DNA of 64,000 nt from positions 4,310,501 through 4,374,500 of the forward strand of contig NZ_CP060404.1 in assembly GCF_014295035.1 (NCBI RefSeq), read 5' to 3'. The notes under the pieces are model-generated. The model did not search any database and was not told the DNA's origin. It saw only the letters and a list, made by a program, of their open reading frames with translations. The translations under genes and the position numbers were made by a program. Source of the DNA: Streptomyces buecherae (GTDB taxonomy: Bacteria > Actinomycetota > Actinomycetes > Streptomycetales > Streptomycetaceae). This document shows, one piece after another, positions 25,684-34,865 of this stretch (position 1 is its first letter; each line of letters opens with the position of its first letter).

Positions 25684-25916
25684 GGTGTCCCACTTTCGTC
25701 CGACGCCCAGACGCGCTGGGCCGTTCCGCTGTCCCCACCGGTTCCGCTGCCGCACCGGTCGCTATCGCACTGGTCCCGCTGTCCCACCGCTTCCGCTTCC
25801 GCTGGCGCACCGGGCCGCCCCCGTGCGGGGCCCGTGGCCGAGGCGGTCGGCCGGCCGGTGCCGGCGCCTCGGGGGCCGTGACCGGTCGGGCCAGTGTAGT
25901 ACGTTGTTCGCCGTCT

Positions 25917-25929
25917 CTAACGTCGTTAG
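25917..25929. promoter_or_regulatory. Candidate TetR operator
   Basis: CTAACG-T-CGTTAG is a perfect palindrome 35 bp before the MFS exporter start. A further TGTTAGG half-site lies around 25944. The location fits repression of the exporter by the divergent TetR protein. Confidence 0.6.
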
Positions 25930-25963
25930 GCAATTCCAAACACTGTTAGGTGGTGCGTGGATC

Positions 25964-27466
25964 ATGGAAGAAACGTCGGGGGAGCCGGCCTCAGCGGGAC
26001 GGCGGCGCTGGTGGACGCTGCTGGCGGTGAGCACGGCTCAGCTCCTGGTCGTCCTGGACGGGACGATCGTGAACATCGCGCTGCCCTCCGCGCAGCGCGC
26101 GCTCGACATGTCCGACGCGAGCCGGCAGTGGGCCATCACCGCCTACGCGCTGGCCTTCGGCGGTCTGCTGCTGATCGGCGGGCGGGTCAGCGGCGCGCTC
26201 GGGCACCGGCGCGCCTTCCGCGTCGGCCTGCTGGGCTTCGCCGCCGCGTCCGCGCTCGGCGGGGCCGCGACCAGCGCCGAACTGCTCTTCGCGGCGCGGG
26301 CCCTACAGGGCGTGTTCGCCGCGCTGCTCGCGCCGGCCGGCCTCTCGCTGCTCACGATCACCTTCACCGGCCCGCGCGAACGGGGCCGCGCCTTCGGCGT
26401 GTTCGCCGCAGTCGGTGCCGCCGGCTCGGCGCTCGGCCTGGTCGCGGGCGGGCTGCTCACGGAGTACGCGAGCTGGCGGTGGTGCCTGTACATCAACGTG
26501 CCGCTGGCACTGCTGGCCGTGGGCGGCACGGCCCTCGTGCCGGGGGACCGCCCGGTCCGCGACGGGGGGCGGCTCGACGTCGCGGGCGCCCTGCTCAGCG
26601 CGGGCGGGTTCGCCGCCCTCGTCTACGCCTTCAACGAGGCCGAACCACACGGGTGGGCGTCGGCCAGGGTGCTCGCGTTGCTGGTCGGCGGGGTGCTGAT
26701 GCTGGCGGCGTTCGCGGCCGTCGAGGCGCGCGCCCCGCACCCGCTGCTGCCGCTGCGCGTGCTCGCGCACCGGGCCCGGGCCGCCGCGTTCGCCGCGATC
26801 ACCCTGATGTTCGTCGCGATGTTCGGCTTCTACCTGTTCATGAGCTACTACACGCAGACGGTGCTCGGGTACTCGCCGGTCGAGGCCGGCCTCACGCTGA
26901 TCATCAACGCCGTGGCGGCGCTGGTCGGCTCCACGTTCGTCGCCGGCAAGCTGCACGGCCGCGTGCCGCCCGCCGCGCTGATCGTGCCGGGCCTGCTCGC
27001 CGCAGCCGCCGGGATGTTCCTGCTGACCTGGCTGACGGCGGACAGCGCGCACATCCTGCCGCTCTACCTCGCGCCCGCGCTGGTCCTCACCGGGCTCGGC
27101 CTCGGCTGTGTCATGCCCCCGACGGCCAGCCTGGCCACGGCGGACATGCGGTGGCACGAGATCGGGGCCGCGTCGGCGGCGTACAACGCGGCCCAGCAAC
27201 TCGGGGCGGCGCTCGGCACCGCCCTGCTCAACACGGTCGCGGCCAGCGCCGCCGCCTCGTACCTGGCCCGCCCCGGACGCCCCACGCCGACCGCGGCCAC
27301 CGTGCACGGCTACACCACCGCGCTCACCGTCGCCTTCGGCATCCTGCTCGGCGCCGCGTGCGTCGTCGCGCTGCTGACGCTGGCCCGCCGGGCGCGCGGC
27401 ACGGGCACGTCGCCGCGCGCGGGGACGGAGCGCGAACAGGCGGAGGAAGCCGCGCCGCTGTCCTGA
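25964..27466 (+). CDS. MFS exporter, DHA2 (EmrB/QacA) type
   Basis: 500 residues with about 14 hydrophobic helices. The motif VLDGTIVNIALPS in helix 1 and WRWCLYINVPLAL after helix 5 are typical of the DHA2 drug:proton antiporters. ATG 25964 starts right before a basic cytoplasmic turn; further upstream in-frame sequence overlaps the divergent promoter. Paired with a divergent TetR repressor and palindromic operator, it is probably an inducible efflux pump. The substrate is unknown. Confidence 0.88.
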   Translation: MEETSGEPASAGRRRWWTLLAVSTAQLLVVLDGTIVNIALPSAQRALDMSDASRQWAITAYALAFGGLLLIGGRVSGALGHRRAFRVGLLGFAAASALGGAATSAELLFAARALQGVFAALLAPAGLSLLTITFTGPRERGRAFGVFAAVGAAGSALGLVAGGLLTEYASWRWCLYINVPLALLAVGGTALVPGDRPVRDGGRLDVAGALLSAGGFAALVYAFNEAEPHGWASARVLALLVGGVLMLAAFAAVEARAPHPLLPLRVLAHRARAAAFAAITLMFVAMFGFYLFMSYYTQTVLGYSPVEAGLTLIINAVAALVGSTFVAGKLHGRVPPAALIVPGLLAAAAGMFLLTWLTADSAHILPLYLAPALVLTGLGLGCVMPPTASLATADMRWHEIGAASAAYNAAQQLGAALGTALLNTVAASAAASYLARPGRPTPTAATVHGYTTALTVAFGILLGAACVVALLTLARRARGTGTSPRAGTEREQAEEAAPLS

Positions 27467-27506
27467 CGGGCTCGCCCGCCCGCTCCCGCCGCGGGCGGCC
27501 GTCCCC

Positions 27507-28427
27507 TCAGCGGTTCAGCACGCTCTCGATGACGGCCGCCACGCCGTCCTCGTTGTTGGCCAGCGTGTGTCGGCTCGTCGCGGCGAGGACGGCGGGGTGC
27601 GCGTTGGCCATCGCGTACGACATGCCGGCCCAGGTCAGCATCTCCAGGTCGTTGGGCATGTCCCCGAAGGCCATCACCTGGTCGCGGGTGATGCCGCGCT
27701 CGGCGCAGCACTGCTCCAACGTGCTGGCCTTGCTGACGCCGAGGGCGCTGATCTCCAGCAGGGCGCTGGGGCTGGAGCGGGTGAACGAGGCGTGTGCCCC
27801 GGCGGACGCGCGGGCCAGGGCGAGGAAGTCGTCCGGGGCGAGGTCGGGGTGGTAGGCGAGCAGCTTGAGAACGGGCTGCTCCGCCTGGTCAGCGTCCTCG
27901 GACAGCAGCTTCTCGACGGGGCCCAGCGTCAGGGCGGCGTCGAACGAGAGCGGCGGGTACTGCGGTTCGTGGTGGATGCCACCGGTGCGCTCGACGGCGA
28001 ACGCGGTACCCGGCGCGGCGGCGCGCAGCGCGTGCGTGACGGCGAGCGCGTCCTCGGGCAGCAGCGGGCGTACGCGGACGAACCGGGGCTCCTGGTGCAG
28101 GTCCACGACCGCCGCCCCGTTGGCGCAGATGGCCAGGCCGTGACCGTGTACGTGGTCGCTGACGACGGTCATCCAGCGGGCCGGGCGACCGGTGACGAAG
28201 AAGACGTCGATGCCCGCGGCCTCGGCGGCTGCCAGGGCGGCGACGGTGCGCTCGGACACGGACTTGTCGTCGTGCAACAGGGTGCCGTCGAGGTCGGTCG
28301 CGATGAGCCGGGGCACGGTGGGGGCCGCGGGGACGGCGGGCGCGTCGTCGGTCGCGGGCGCGGCGTCCGCGCCGTCGGTCGCGGGGGGCTCGGGCTGCTG
28401 CTCGGTAGCTGGGGTCACGCCTGCCAT
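27507..28427 (-). CDS. Cof-type HAD-superfamily phosphatase
   Basis: 306 residues. HAD motif I DLDGTLL (about residue 46), motif II within FFVTGRP, a conserved Lys in LGVSKAS, and motif III/IV GDMPNDLEML define a Cof/YidA-type sugar-phosphate phosphatase. The first about 40 residues are low-complexity. ATG 28427 was chosen because the upstream frame becomes Pro/Arg-rich; GGAAGG directly abuts the ATG, so the precise start is not certain. It is convergent with the MFS exporter and divergent from the DUF72 gene. Confidence 0.87.
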   Translation of the reverse strand: MAGVTPATEQQPEPPATDGADAAPATDDAPAVPAAPTVPRLIATDLDGTLLHDDKSVSERTVAALAAAEAAGIDVFFVTGRPARWMTVVSDHVHGHGLAICANGAAVVDLHQEPRFVRVRPLLPEDALAVTHALRAAAPGTAFAVERTGGIHHEPQYPPLSFDAALTLGPVEKLLSEDADQAEQPVLKLLAYHPDLAPDDFLALARASAGAHASFTRSSPSALLEISALGVSKASTLEQCCAERGITRDQVMAFGDMPNDLEMLTWAGMSYAMANAHPAVLAATSRHTLANNEDGVAAVIESVLNR

Positions 28428-28771
28428 CCTTCCGCATCGCTCCGCACTGGTGTGCGTACGGGCGTGCCGGGGCCTGCGCACGCCCCCTCGCGGTTCGGGC
28501 AGCGGGGGGATCGGGGTCGGGGTCAGGGGGCTCGGGCCCAGCCTGGAAGCGGGGCCGGGGCCGGGGCCGGTGCCGGGTCCGGGGGTCGGGTCGCGGTGGG
28601 GACCAGGCGTCGCTGAGCGGTGACCGGCCGTCCGGGTCTCCCAGGCCGTCCAGGTCCTCCCAGGTCTCCCAGGTCCGCTGGGGGAGCTTCGAGCAGGCGT
28701 CGGTCGACGCGGCGGAGGCCGCTGGGCGCCCAGGGACGTTGACGCGGCCGGGCCCGGGGAAGACGGGCGAC
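28428..28771. other. Divergent gap with short CCAGG-type repeats
   Basis: About 340 bp between the HAD and DUF72 genes. It is G+C-rich, with loose repeats of CTCCCAGGTC around 28635-28675. No gene with a credible start is visible. Promoters for both flanking genes must lie here. Confidence 0.5.
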
Positions 28772-29674
28772 ATGGGACGGATACGGGTCGGCACCTGCTC
28801 ATGGACGGACAAGGCGTTGGTGGCCAGCGGTTGGTACCCGACTGGCCACCGGGACCCGGAGGGCAGACTGCGGCACTACGCCAGCCGGTTTCCGGTGGTG
28901 GAGGTGGACGCCACCTACTACGGCCTGCCGAGCGCGCGTAACAGCCAGCTCTGGGCCGCGCGCACACCGGCCGACTTCCGCTTCAACGTCAAGGCGTTCT
29001 CCCTGCTCACCGGGCATCCGACACGGGCCGGCGCGCTGCCGGCCGACCTGCGCCCGGCGCTCGCCCGCCAGGGGCCCCGGGCCGGCACCGACCCGGGGCT
29101 GCTGGACGAGGTGTGGAGCCGGTTCAGTGGAGCGCTGGAACCGTTGCGAGGCGCCGGACGGTTGGGGACCGTGCTCTTCCAGTTCCCGCGCCACCTCGCG
29201 CCCGGCAGGTCGGCGGAGGCGTACCTGCGCCGGTGCCGTGAGCGCGCGGCGGGTTGGCCGATGGCCGTGGAGTTCCGGCACCCCGGCTGGTGGCAGGAGG
29301 ACCGCGAAGCCGCGACGGCCGACCTGCTGACCGAGTTGGACGCGTCTGCGGTGGCCGTGGACATGGCGCGGACGCTGCCCACCTCCATACCACCGGTCGC
29401 GCGGGTCACCCGGCCCCAGCTCGCGGTCGTACGTTTCCACGGCCGCAGCGACGCCTGGGGGACCGGCTCCAAGGAGGACCGGTTCCGCCACGACTACACG
29501 CCCGCCGAACTGTCGGAGTGGACGCCCCGCGTCCGCGCGCTGGCCGAGCAGGCGGACGAGGTACACGTCCTCTTCAACAACTGCTGCGCTGATGCCGCCG
29601 TCAGGGCGGCGGGGTCGATGCGCGACCTGCTCGGCCTGCCCGCGCCGGCCACCGGAACGCTCGACGAAGGCTGA
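28772..29674 (+). CDS. DUF72 (YecE) family protein
   Basis: 300 residues. The family opening IRVGTCSWTDKALVASGWYP and the later VEVDATYYGLPS, FRFNVKAFSLLTGH, LGTVLFQFP, VEFRHPGW, VRFHGR and VHVLFNNC blocks are all present, so the predicted TIM-barrel appears complete. The biochemical role of DUF72 is unknown. ATG 28772 begins right before the family N-terminus; an in-frame GTG at 28739 is possible. Confidence 0.87.
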   Translation: MGRIRVGTCSWTDKALVASGWYPTGHRDPEGRLRHYASRFPVVEVDATYYGLPSARNSQLWAARTPADFRFNVKAFSLLTGHPTRAGALPADLRPALARQGPRAGTDPGLLDEVWSRFSGALEPLRGAGRLGTVLFQFPRHLAPGRSAEAYLRRCRERAAGWPMAVEFRHPGWWQEDREAATADLLTELDASAVAVDMARTLPTSIPPVARVTRPQLAVVRFHGRSDAWGTGSKEDRFRHDYTPAELSEWTPRVRALAEQADEVHVLFNNCCADAAVRAAGSMRDLLGLPAPATGTLDEG

Positions 29675-29819
29675 CGGGGGGCCTGGGTGAGGCTGGGGGC
29701 CTGACCGGCGCGGGGGTCGTCGTCCGCTGATGCGTGTGAGGTGGTGTTCGCGGTGGCGCGCGGGGCGTGGGGGGCGCGCGTGGTGCGCGGCTTCCGCGTG
29801 CGGGCGTGCGGCGGGGTGG

Positions 29820-30012
29820 GACTGGCGGATGGCCTGGCGGGCGCGGACGGGTCGGCGGGCGGCTTGGTGACGGGCGGACGAGCGTGCGGCGGTGGGGCTG
29901 GTCGGGTGGCGGGTGGCCTGGCGGGCGCGGGCGCGTCGGCGGGTGGATGTGAGCCGTCTCGCGCAAGGGGTGTCGGCGGGCGGATGTGAGCCGTCTCGCG
30001 CGAAAGGTGTCG
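29820..30012. repeat. Degenerate tandem repeats in intergenic DNA
   Basis: Within this non-coding stretch a GGCCTGGCGGGCGCGG unit occurs twice (about 29830 and 29916), and a unit of about 37 bp containing GGATGTGAGCCGTCTCGCGC occurs twice (about 29944 and 29981). The 29675-30101 gap has no convincing gene; its open frames are Gly/Arg-rich. Confidence 0.7.
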
Positions 30013-30072
30013 CGGGTGGGCCGGCGACGAGGCGGGGGCGGGGGTGGCGCGGTTGGTGGGCGGCGTACCGGA

Positions 30073-30095
30073 GTGTCGTACCCGGCCCCTACTCT
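30073..30095 (+). promoter_or_regulatory. Possible DNA-damage-type promoter of LLM gene
   Basis: GTGTCGTAC, eight bases, then TACTCT keeps the spacing of the RecA-independent (PafBC) promoter consensus TTGTCRGTG-N8-TAnnnT but matches only the TGTCR core of the first block. TACTCT ends six bases before ATG 30102, so the message would be leaderless. Confidence 0.4.
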
Positions 30096-30101
30096 CGACC
30101 C

Positions 30102-31004
30102 ATGCGACTGAGCACCGTGATTCTGCCGATCCGCCGCTGGTCCGACGGTGGTCGTGCGGAGTGGGAGCGCGCCGAGGACCTCGGCTTCCACACCGCCTAC
30201 ACCTACGACCACCTGTCCTGGCGGACCTTCCGTGACGGCCCGTGGTTCGGCGCCATCCCGACGCTGACCGCCGCCGCCACGGCGACCTCTCGCATACGCC
30301 TCGGCACGCTGGTCACGTCGCCGAACTTCCGCCATCCGGTGACGCTCGCCAAGGAACTCATCACGCTCGACGACATCTCCGGCGGCCGGATCACGCTGGG
30401 CATCGGCGCGGGCGGCTCGGGGTTCGACGCGACGACGCTGCTGGGGAGTGGTCAGGAGCCGTGGTCGCCGCGTGAGCGGGCGGCGCGGTTCGGCGAGTTC
30501 GTGCCACTGCTCGACCAACTCCTGGTGGAGGGCGAGGTGACCGCCGAGGGCGCCTACTACGCGGCCGGTGCGGCGCAGAACATACCCGGCTGCGTGCAGC
30601 GGCCCCGGCTCCCGTTCGCGGTCGCCGCGACCGGGCCACGCGGGCTGCGGCTCGCCGCGCGGTACGGGCAGGCGTGGGTGACCACCGGCGATCCGAAGTT
30701 GGCGGAGGACGCCACCACCGCCGACTCGCTCGCGGCCATCGGTCGACAGGTCGAGCGGCTCGGCGAGGCGTGCGCGGAGACGGGTCGTGACGTCGGCGAG
30801 CTGGAGAAGATCCTGCTCACCGGCTTCACCCCGGACCGGCCCCTGGACTCGGTGGGGGCGTTCGTGGACTTCGCCGGCGCGCACGCGGAGCTCGGCTTCG
30901 ACGAGATCGTGCTGCACGCCCCGATCCCCGACTCGGTCTTCGCCGCCGACCCCGCGGTCTTCGAGAAGATCGCGACGGAGGGCCTGGCCCAGCTCAACGG
31001 CTAG
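30102..31004 (+). CDS. LLM-class (luciferase-like, F420-type) oxidoreductase
   Basis: 300 residues of the luciferase-like monooxygenase superfamily, in actinobacteria usually flavin- or F420-dependent. An N-terminal TIM-barrel strand (MRLSTVILPIRRW), AYTYDHLSWR, TSRIRLGTLVTSPNFRHPV, LDDISGGRITLGIGAGG and a C-terminal LGFDEIVLHAP support this. ATG 30102 lies six bases after a TACTCT -10 hexamer with no ribosome-binding site, so it is probably leaderless. The substrate is unknown. Confidence 0.87.
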   Translation: MRLSTVILPIRRWSDGGRAEWERAEDLGFHTAYTYDHLSWRTFRDGPWFGAIPTLTAAATATSRIRLGTLVTSPNFRHPVTLAKELITLDDISGGRITLGIGAGGSGFDATTLLGSGQEPWSPRERAARFGEFVPLLDQLLVEGEVTAEGAYYAAGAAQNIPGCVQRPRLPFAVAATGPRGLRLAARYGQAWVTTGDPKLAEDATTADSLAAIGRQVERLGEACAETGRDVGELEKILLTGFTPDRPLDSVGAFVDFAGAHAELGFDEIVLHAPIPDSVFAADPAVFEKIATEGLAQLNG

Positions 31005-31312
31005 GAACGCGGGCTGCGGGGGCGCGGCGGCTCGGGGGCGCGGTGGCTCCGGGGCACGGTGGCTCGGGCGGGGGCGGCTCGGGGTCGGGGGGCGAAGGGA
31101 GAGGGCAGGCGTCCGTGGGCGGCGGTCACGTGAGAGGGGGTACGACTCGGGGTCGCCCCCTCTCGCACGGTGGCCGGTAGGTGGCGGCTTGGGCAACCTC
31201 TGGTGAATGGCCAGAGGACAGGCGCTGACCATGTAGTTCATCTGACTGACGGCCTTCAACGGCTGGCTGACACGGCTTCACAGCGCCGGGGCGCGCGCCT
31301 AGGGTCCGCTGT
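31005..31312. other. Intergenic with GGCTCGGG-type repeats
   Basis: About 300 bp. The left part carries imperfect GCGGTGGCTCSGGG units (31019-31080). No gene is visible. TAGGGT at 31300-31305 is a likely -10 hexamer for the downstream leaderless methyltransferase gene. Confidence 0.5.
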
Positions 31313-32215
31313 GTGAAGTTCCACAGCACCCTGATCGCTTCCCGTTCCGCCCGTCGCGCGCTGCGGCCCGTACTTGACCAGCTCGACCAGCGCATTGACA
31401 GAAAGCTTCGCTCAGCCCGCCGTGAACTCACCGTCCTCCGCGAGGAGCTGCGCCGCGCGCACTCCACTGACCTGCTGCTCGGGCGCGACGGCAGGCTGAC
31501 CGACCGGCAGCCAAGCCGCGAAGAGATCGTGGAACTCGCTGCTCAGATCGCCGTCGTGACCGGACGCGACGGCGCGTACAAGGAAACCGTTCTGGCCTAC
31601 CGCACCCTGGTGGAGCTGGAGAACCGTGGCGTCGGGCGCATCGCCGGCTCCACCCGCAACATCCTCGGCAAGCTCGCCGCCACGCCGCTGCTCAACCCGC
31701 CGAACGGCGAGATCCTGGAGATCGGCACGCTGTACGGGCTGTTCGCCGGTGGCATGGCCCGCCAGTTGCTGCGGACCGGCCTTCCGTATCAGCTCACCAT
31801 CGTTGACCCGCTCTCCCCCGTGCAGCTCCAGCCCGGCTTCGAGATCTCCTCCGACCCGTCGGGCACTCCCGTCACGGAGGCGGTGGTGCGCGCGAACCTC
31901 GCGTACGCCGGCGTCGAGGACGCGCGGCTGCGACTGCGCAAGGGCTTTTCGGAAGACCCCGCCGTACGCGAGGAGCTGTCCGACCGGCAGTACGGCGTCC
32001 TGATCATCGACGGCGACCACTCGTTCGAGGGGGTCGCCAACGACCTGGAGTGGGTCGAGCAGGTGGCCGCGCCGGGCGCGGTGATCGTGATGGACGACTA
32101 CGGAGACGGCCGGTGGGCCGGCGTACGCGAGGCCACCGAGAAGCGTCTCGCGGGCGACACCCGGCTGCGCATGATCGGCCAGGTCGCCACGAGCGCCTTC
32201 CTCCGCGCCACCTGA
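31313..32215 (+). CDS. Class I SAM-dependent methyltransferase
   Basis: 300 residues. A basic, possibly coiled N-terminal region (1-60) precedes a Rossmann methyltransferase of the Methyltransf_24 type: motif I EILEIGTLYGLFAGGMA, TIVDPLSP, LIIDGDHSFEGVANDLEWV and VIVMDDYGDGRW. DGDHS is typical of this family, which includes small-molecule and sugar O-methyltransferases. GTG 31313 sits seven bases after TAGGGT, suggesting a leaderless transcript. The substrate is unknown. Confidence 0.82.
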   Translation: MKFHSTLIASRSARRALRPVLDQLDQRIDRKLRSARRELTVLREELRRAHSTDLLLGRDGRLTDRQPSREEIVELAAQIAVVTGRDGAYKETVLAYRTLVELENRGVGRIAGSTRNILGKLAATPLLNPPNGEILEIGTLYGLFAGGMARQLLRTGLPYQLTIVDPLSPVQLQPGFEISSDPSGTPVTEAVVRANLAYAGVEDARLRLRKGFSEDPAVREELSDRQYGVLIIDGDHSFEGVANDLEWVEQVAAPGAVIVMDDYGDGRWAGVREATEKRLAGDTRLRMIGQVATSAFLRAT

Positions 32216-32709
32216 CCCCACCCTCCTCCACTACCCCCACCCCTTTCTTACCCCCCACCCCTATGCCACCTCCGCCACTTCGCGGCGGAACACACCCCGC
32301 ACCGCGCCGGTCGGCCGCGCCCAGGCGCTGGGCCGGGCCGGCGCGGCGCTGTGCTCCGTACCGGTCGGCCGAGGCGCGCGGCTGGGCCGGTCTGGCCGAC
32401 CGGCGACCGGCCGAGAACCCCGCTCGGCGATGCAACGGCGCGCCTCACACCTGGTCGGCGCAGGAGCGTGCCGGATCGGAATCGGCGTTCCCCGTACCCC
32501 CGCCGCACCCGCGTTGACCTGCGCGGTTGTCTGGTCCAGGGAGGCTGGTGGCACTCCTTCGCCAGAGTGTGTCGAGGCCCCCGCACGACCGGTCGCGCAC
32601 CTTTCTCCGCCCCTGGGCCGCGCTCCGCTCACAGCGCCCGAGGTCTGCACTTATCTCACGAATACCCCACAAAGGGGGAGAATCGTAAGAGAGCGCAGAG
32701 GAGGGGCTT
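32216..32709. other. Intergenic upstream of htpX, no gene seen
   Basis: About 490 bp. Frames on either strand are open but arginine/proline-rich and without starts. The last about 60 bp are less G+C-rich (ACTTATCTCACGAATACC, AGAATCGTAAGAG) and probably hold the htpX promoter and leader. Confidence 0.5.
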
Positions 32710-33612
32710 ATGTCACGTACGCGATTCGCGCCGGACCGCGGGCTGGCCACGCGCATGGTGAGCACGATGTTCCTGATCGGGCTGCTGTACGTGGTACTCG
32801 TCGGCGTCCTGGTGGCGCTGCTGGGTAACGCGTGGCCCATGATCGTGCTGCTGGTGGGCGGGATGTTCATCGCCCAGTTCTGGTTCAGCGACCGGATCGC
32901 GGCGTTCAGCATGGGCGCGCGCGAGGTCACTCCCGAGCAGGCACCCGAGCTGCATGGCGCCGTGGACCGGCTGTGCGCCCTCGCCGACATGCCCAAGCCC
33001 CGGGTGGCCATAGCCGACAGCGACGTACCGAACGCCTTCGCCACCGGCCGCAGCCAAGAGAAGTCGCTGGTCTGCGCCACGACCGGGCTGATGCGCCGGC
33101 TGGAACCGGAGGAACTGGAGGGGGTCATCGCGCACGAGCTGTCGCACGTCGCGCACCGTGATGTCGCGGTCATGACCATCGCCTCCTTCCTCGGCGTACT
33201 GGCCGGACTGATCACCCGGATTGCCCTGTGGGGCGGACTCACGCGGGGCAACAACCGGGACAACGGCCTTGGCATCGCCCTACTCGTCATCCCGCTCGTC
33301 AGCGCCGTCGTCTACGTCATCAGCTTTCTGCTGACCCGGCTGCTCTCGCGCTACCGCGAACTCTCCGCGGATCGCGCCGCCGCGCTGCTGACCGGCCGAC
33401 CCTCCGCGCTCGCCGCCGCGCTGACCAAGGTGACCGGCGAGATGGCCCGCATCCCCACCCGCGACCTGCGACAGGCCGAGCCGTACAACGCGTTCTACTT
33501 CGCCCCCGCCTTCTCCGGCAGCAGCCTCAGCAAGCTGATGTCCTCGCACCCGACGCTGGAGCAGCGGTTGGACCAGCTCGGACGCATCTCCGCACAGCTC
33601 GGCCGACCCTGA
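32710..33612 (+). CDS. htpX: HtpX-like M48 zinc metalloprotease
   Basis: 300 residues. The Zn motif H-E-L-S-H is present in VIAHELSHVAHRDVAVM, and the downstream RELSADRAAA block supplies the Glu ligand region (E in YRELSADR). Two N-terminal and two central membrane helices place the active site on the cytoplasmic face. HtpX proteases degrade damaged membrane proteins in envelope stress. ATG 32710 follows GAGGAGGGG. PspAB lies downstream, a pairing I recall from other Streptomyces. Confidence 0.95.
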   Translation: MSRTRFAPDRGLATRMVSTMFLIGLLYVVLVGVLVALLGNAWPMIVLLVGGMFIAQFWFSDRIAAFSMGAREVTPEQAPELHGAVDRLCALADMPKPRVAIADSDVPNAFATGRSQEKSLVCATTGLMRRLEPEELEGVIAHELSHVAHRDVAVMTIASFLGVLAGLITRIALWGGLTRGNNRDNGLGIALLVIPLVSAVVYVISFLLTRLLSRYRELSADRAAALLTGRPSALAAALTKVTGEMARIPTRDLRQAEPYNAFYFAPAFSGSSLSKLMSSHPTLEQRLDQLGRISAQLGRP

Positions 33613-33769
33613 TTGCCCCGCCCCCGTCTCTCCCCTCGCTCCGTTCGCCGGTCTCCCGCGCTTCTGGCCAGAGCCCGACCAGCCTCTGACCGGGTGGCCT
33701 GCTTCGGCCCCCGGCTCGGGCCCGGCCTCGTCGGTCAGCCCTTCCGAGTTCGTCGGCGGTCGCTTCGGT

Positions 33770-33900
33770 GTCGCCGGTCAGCCGGTCAGCCGGTCGCTGC
33801 GGTCGTCGTGGTCAGGCGGTCTCTGCGGTCGTCGCCCGGCGGTCGCTCTGGTCGGCGGCCTGGCGGTCGGTCTGCCGGTCGGTCTGGCCGTCGCTTCGGG
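33770..33900. repeat. CGGTC-rich imperfect direct repeats
   Basis: More than ten copies of CGGTC or TGGTC, mainly at 5-12-bp intervals, fill the htpX-pspAB gap. The frame of pspAB stays open through this stretch but the translation is Ser/Arg-rich and unlike the family, so it is treated as non-coding. The rest of 33613-34059 shows no gene. Confidence 0.6.
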
Positions 33901-34059
33901 ACGGCTCTGGCGATTGCCTCGTCCGATGCGCGGCTCGCGGTATTGGCGGGATGGGGTGGGGCTGGTCTGGGCGACGCGACTGTCGGGCTTGCCTCCCCTC
34001 CCGCCCCGCCCCCCCTCCCACCTCCCCCCTCCCCTCCCGCCTCTGAAAGGACGATCTTC

Positions 34060-34644
34060 GTGGGCTTCTTGGACACCCTGCTCGGCCGCAGCAAGCCGGC
34101 CCGTCCGAACCTCGACCAGTTGTTCGCACTGCCGTCGGCGGCGATCACCCTGGAGTCCGGCGCGGGGTTCACGCCGACCGGGCAGGGCTCGGTCTGCTTC
34201 GCGAGCGTGGAGGGCGGCGCGTTCGCCGGCCTTCAACGCGAGGTACGCGACCTACTCGACGCCGACACCGAGCGCGGTGGCATTCCCGTCGAGTTCAGTC
34301 AGGACGCCTACGGCTTCACCTGGCTCCTCACCCAGCACGCCCCGGACGACACCGCCGGCCTGGTCAACGACCTGCACGCGGTCAACACCACGCTGCGCGA
34401 CGGCGGGTTCGGTCCCCAACTCCTCTGCTCGCTGCTGGGCTTCCGCGACGCGCAAGGCCGCTCCCTCGCGCTCGTCTACCTCTACAAGCGCGGCACCTTC
34501 TACCCCTTCGCCCCACTGCCCGACGCGTCCACCAAGCGGGACAACGGACTCGAACTCCAGGTCCGCGCCCTGCTCACCGACGACCTACGCATCGAGAAGG
34601 ACCTGGGCCGCTGGTTCCCGGTATGGGGCGCGCCGGGCCTCTGA
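34060..34644 (+). CDS. pspAB: PspA-associated protein PspAB
   Basis: 194 residues matching my memory of PspAB, a protein found with HtpX or PspA in actinobacteria: GFLDTLLGRSKPARPNLDQL at the N-terminus, then FAGLQREVRDLL, AYGFTWLL and the C-terminal DLGRWFPVWGAPGL. It is probably a peripheral envelope-stress protein; the mechanism is unknown. GTG 34060 follows GAAAGGA at proper spacing; the frame is open to 33613 but that extension is repetitive. Confidence 0.83.
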   Translation: MGFLDTLLGRSKPARPNLDQLFALPSAAITLESGAGFTPTGQGSVCFASVEGGAFAGLQREVRDLLDADTERGGIPVEFSQDAYGFTWLLTQHAPDDTAGLVNDLHAVNTTLRDGGFGPQLLCSLLGFRDAQGRSLALVYLYKRGTFYPFAPLPDASTKRDNGLELQVRALLTDDLRIEKDLGRWFPVWGAPGL

Positions 34645-34865
34645 CGCCGTGGCCCGCTTCTCCTCCTGCCACCTCCGCTCGCCCCTCCGTCCTGACGCGT
34701 CGACTGGCCGCCCCCAGCCCCGGCGCGCGACCTTCGCTCGCCGACCCGGCCCGCGCGGCTCCCGGTCTGACCCACGACGCCGGTCTGGCTCGCGCTGCCG
34801 GCCTGGCGTGCGAGGCCGCCGCGCGTGCCCGCGCGTGGGGCCGCACCGACACGCCGGGTTTCGCC

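Noticed and set aside
29892..30101. 70-codon N-terminal extension of the LLM gene
   Set aside because: It is encoded by tandem repeats and includes the promoter; the family N-terminus begins at 30102.
33613..34059. N-terminal extension of PspAB
   Set aside because: It is encoded by CGGTC repeats with no family similarity; a proper ribosome-binding site precedes GTG 34060.
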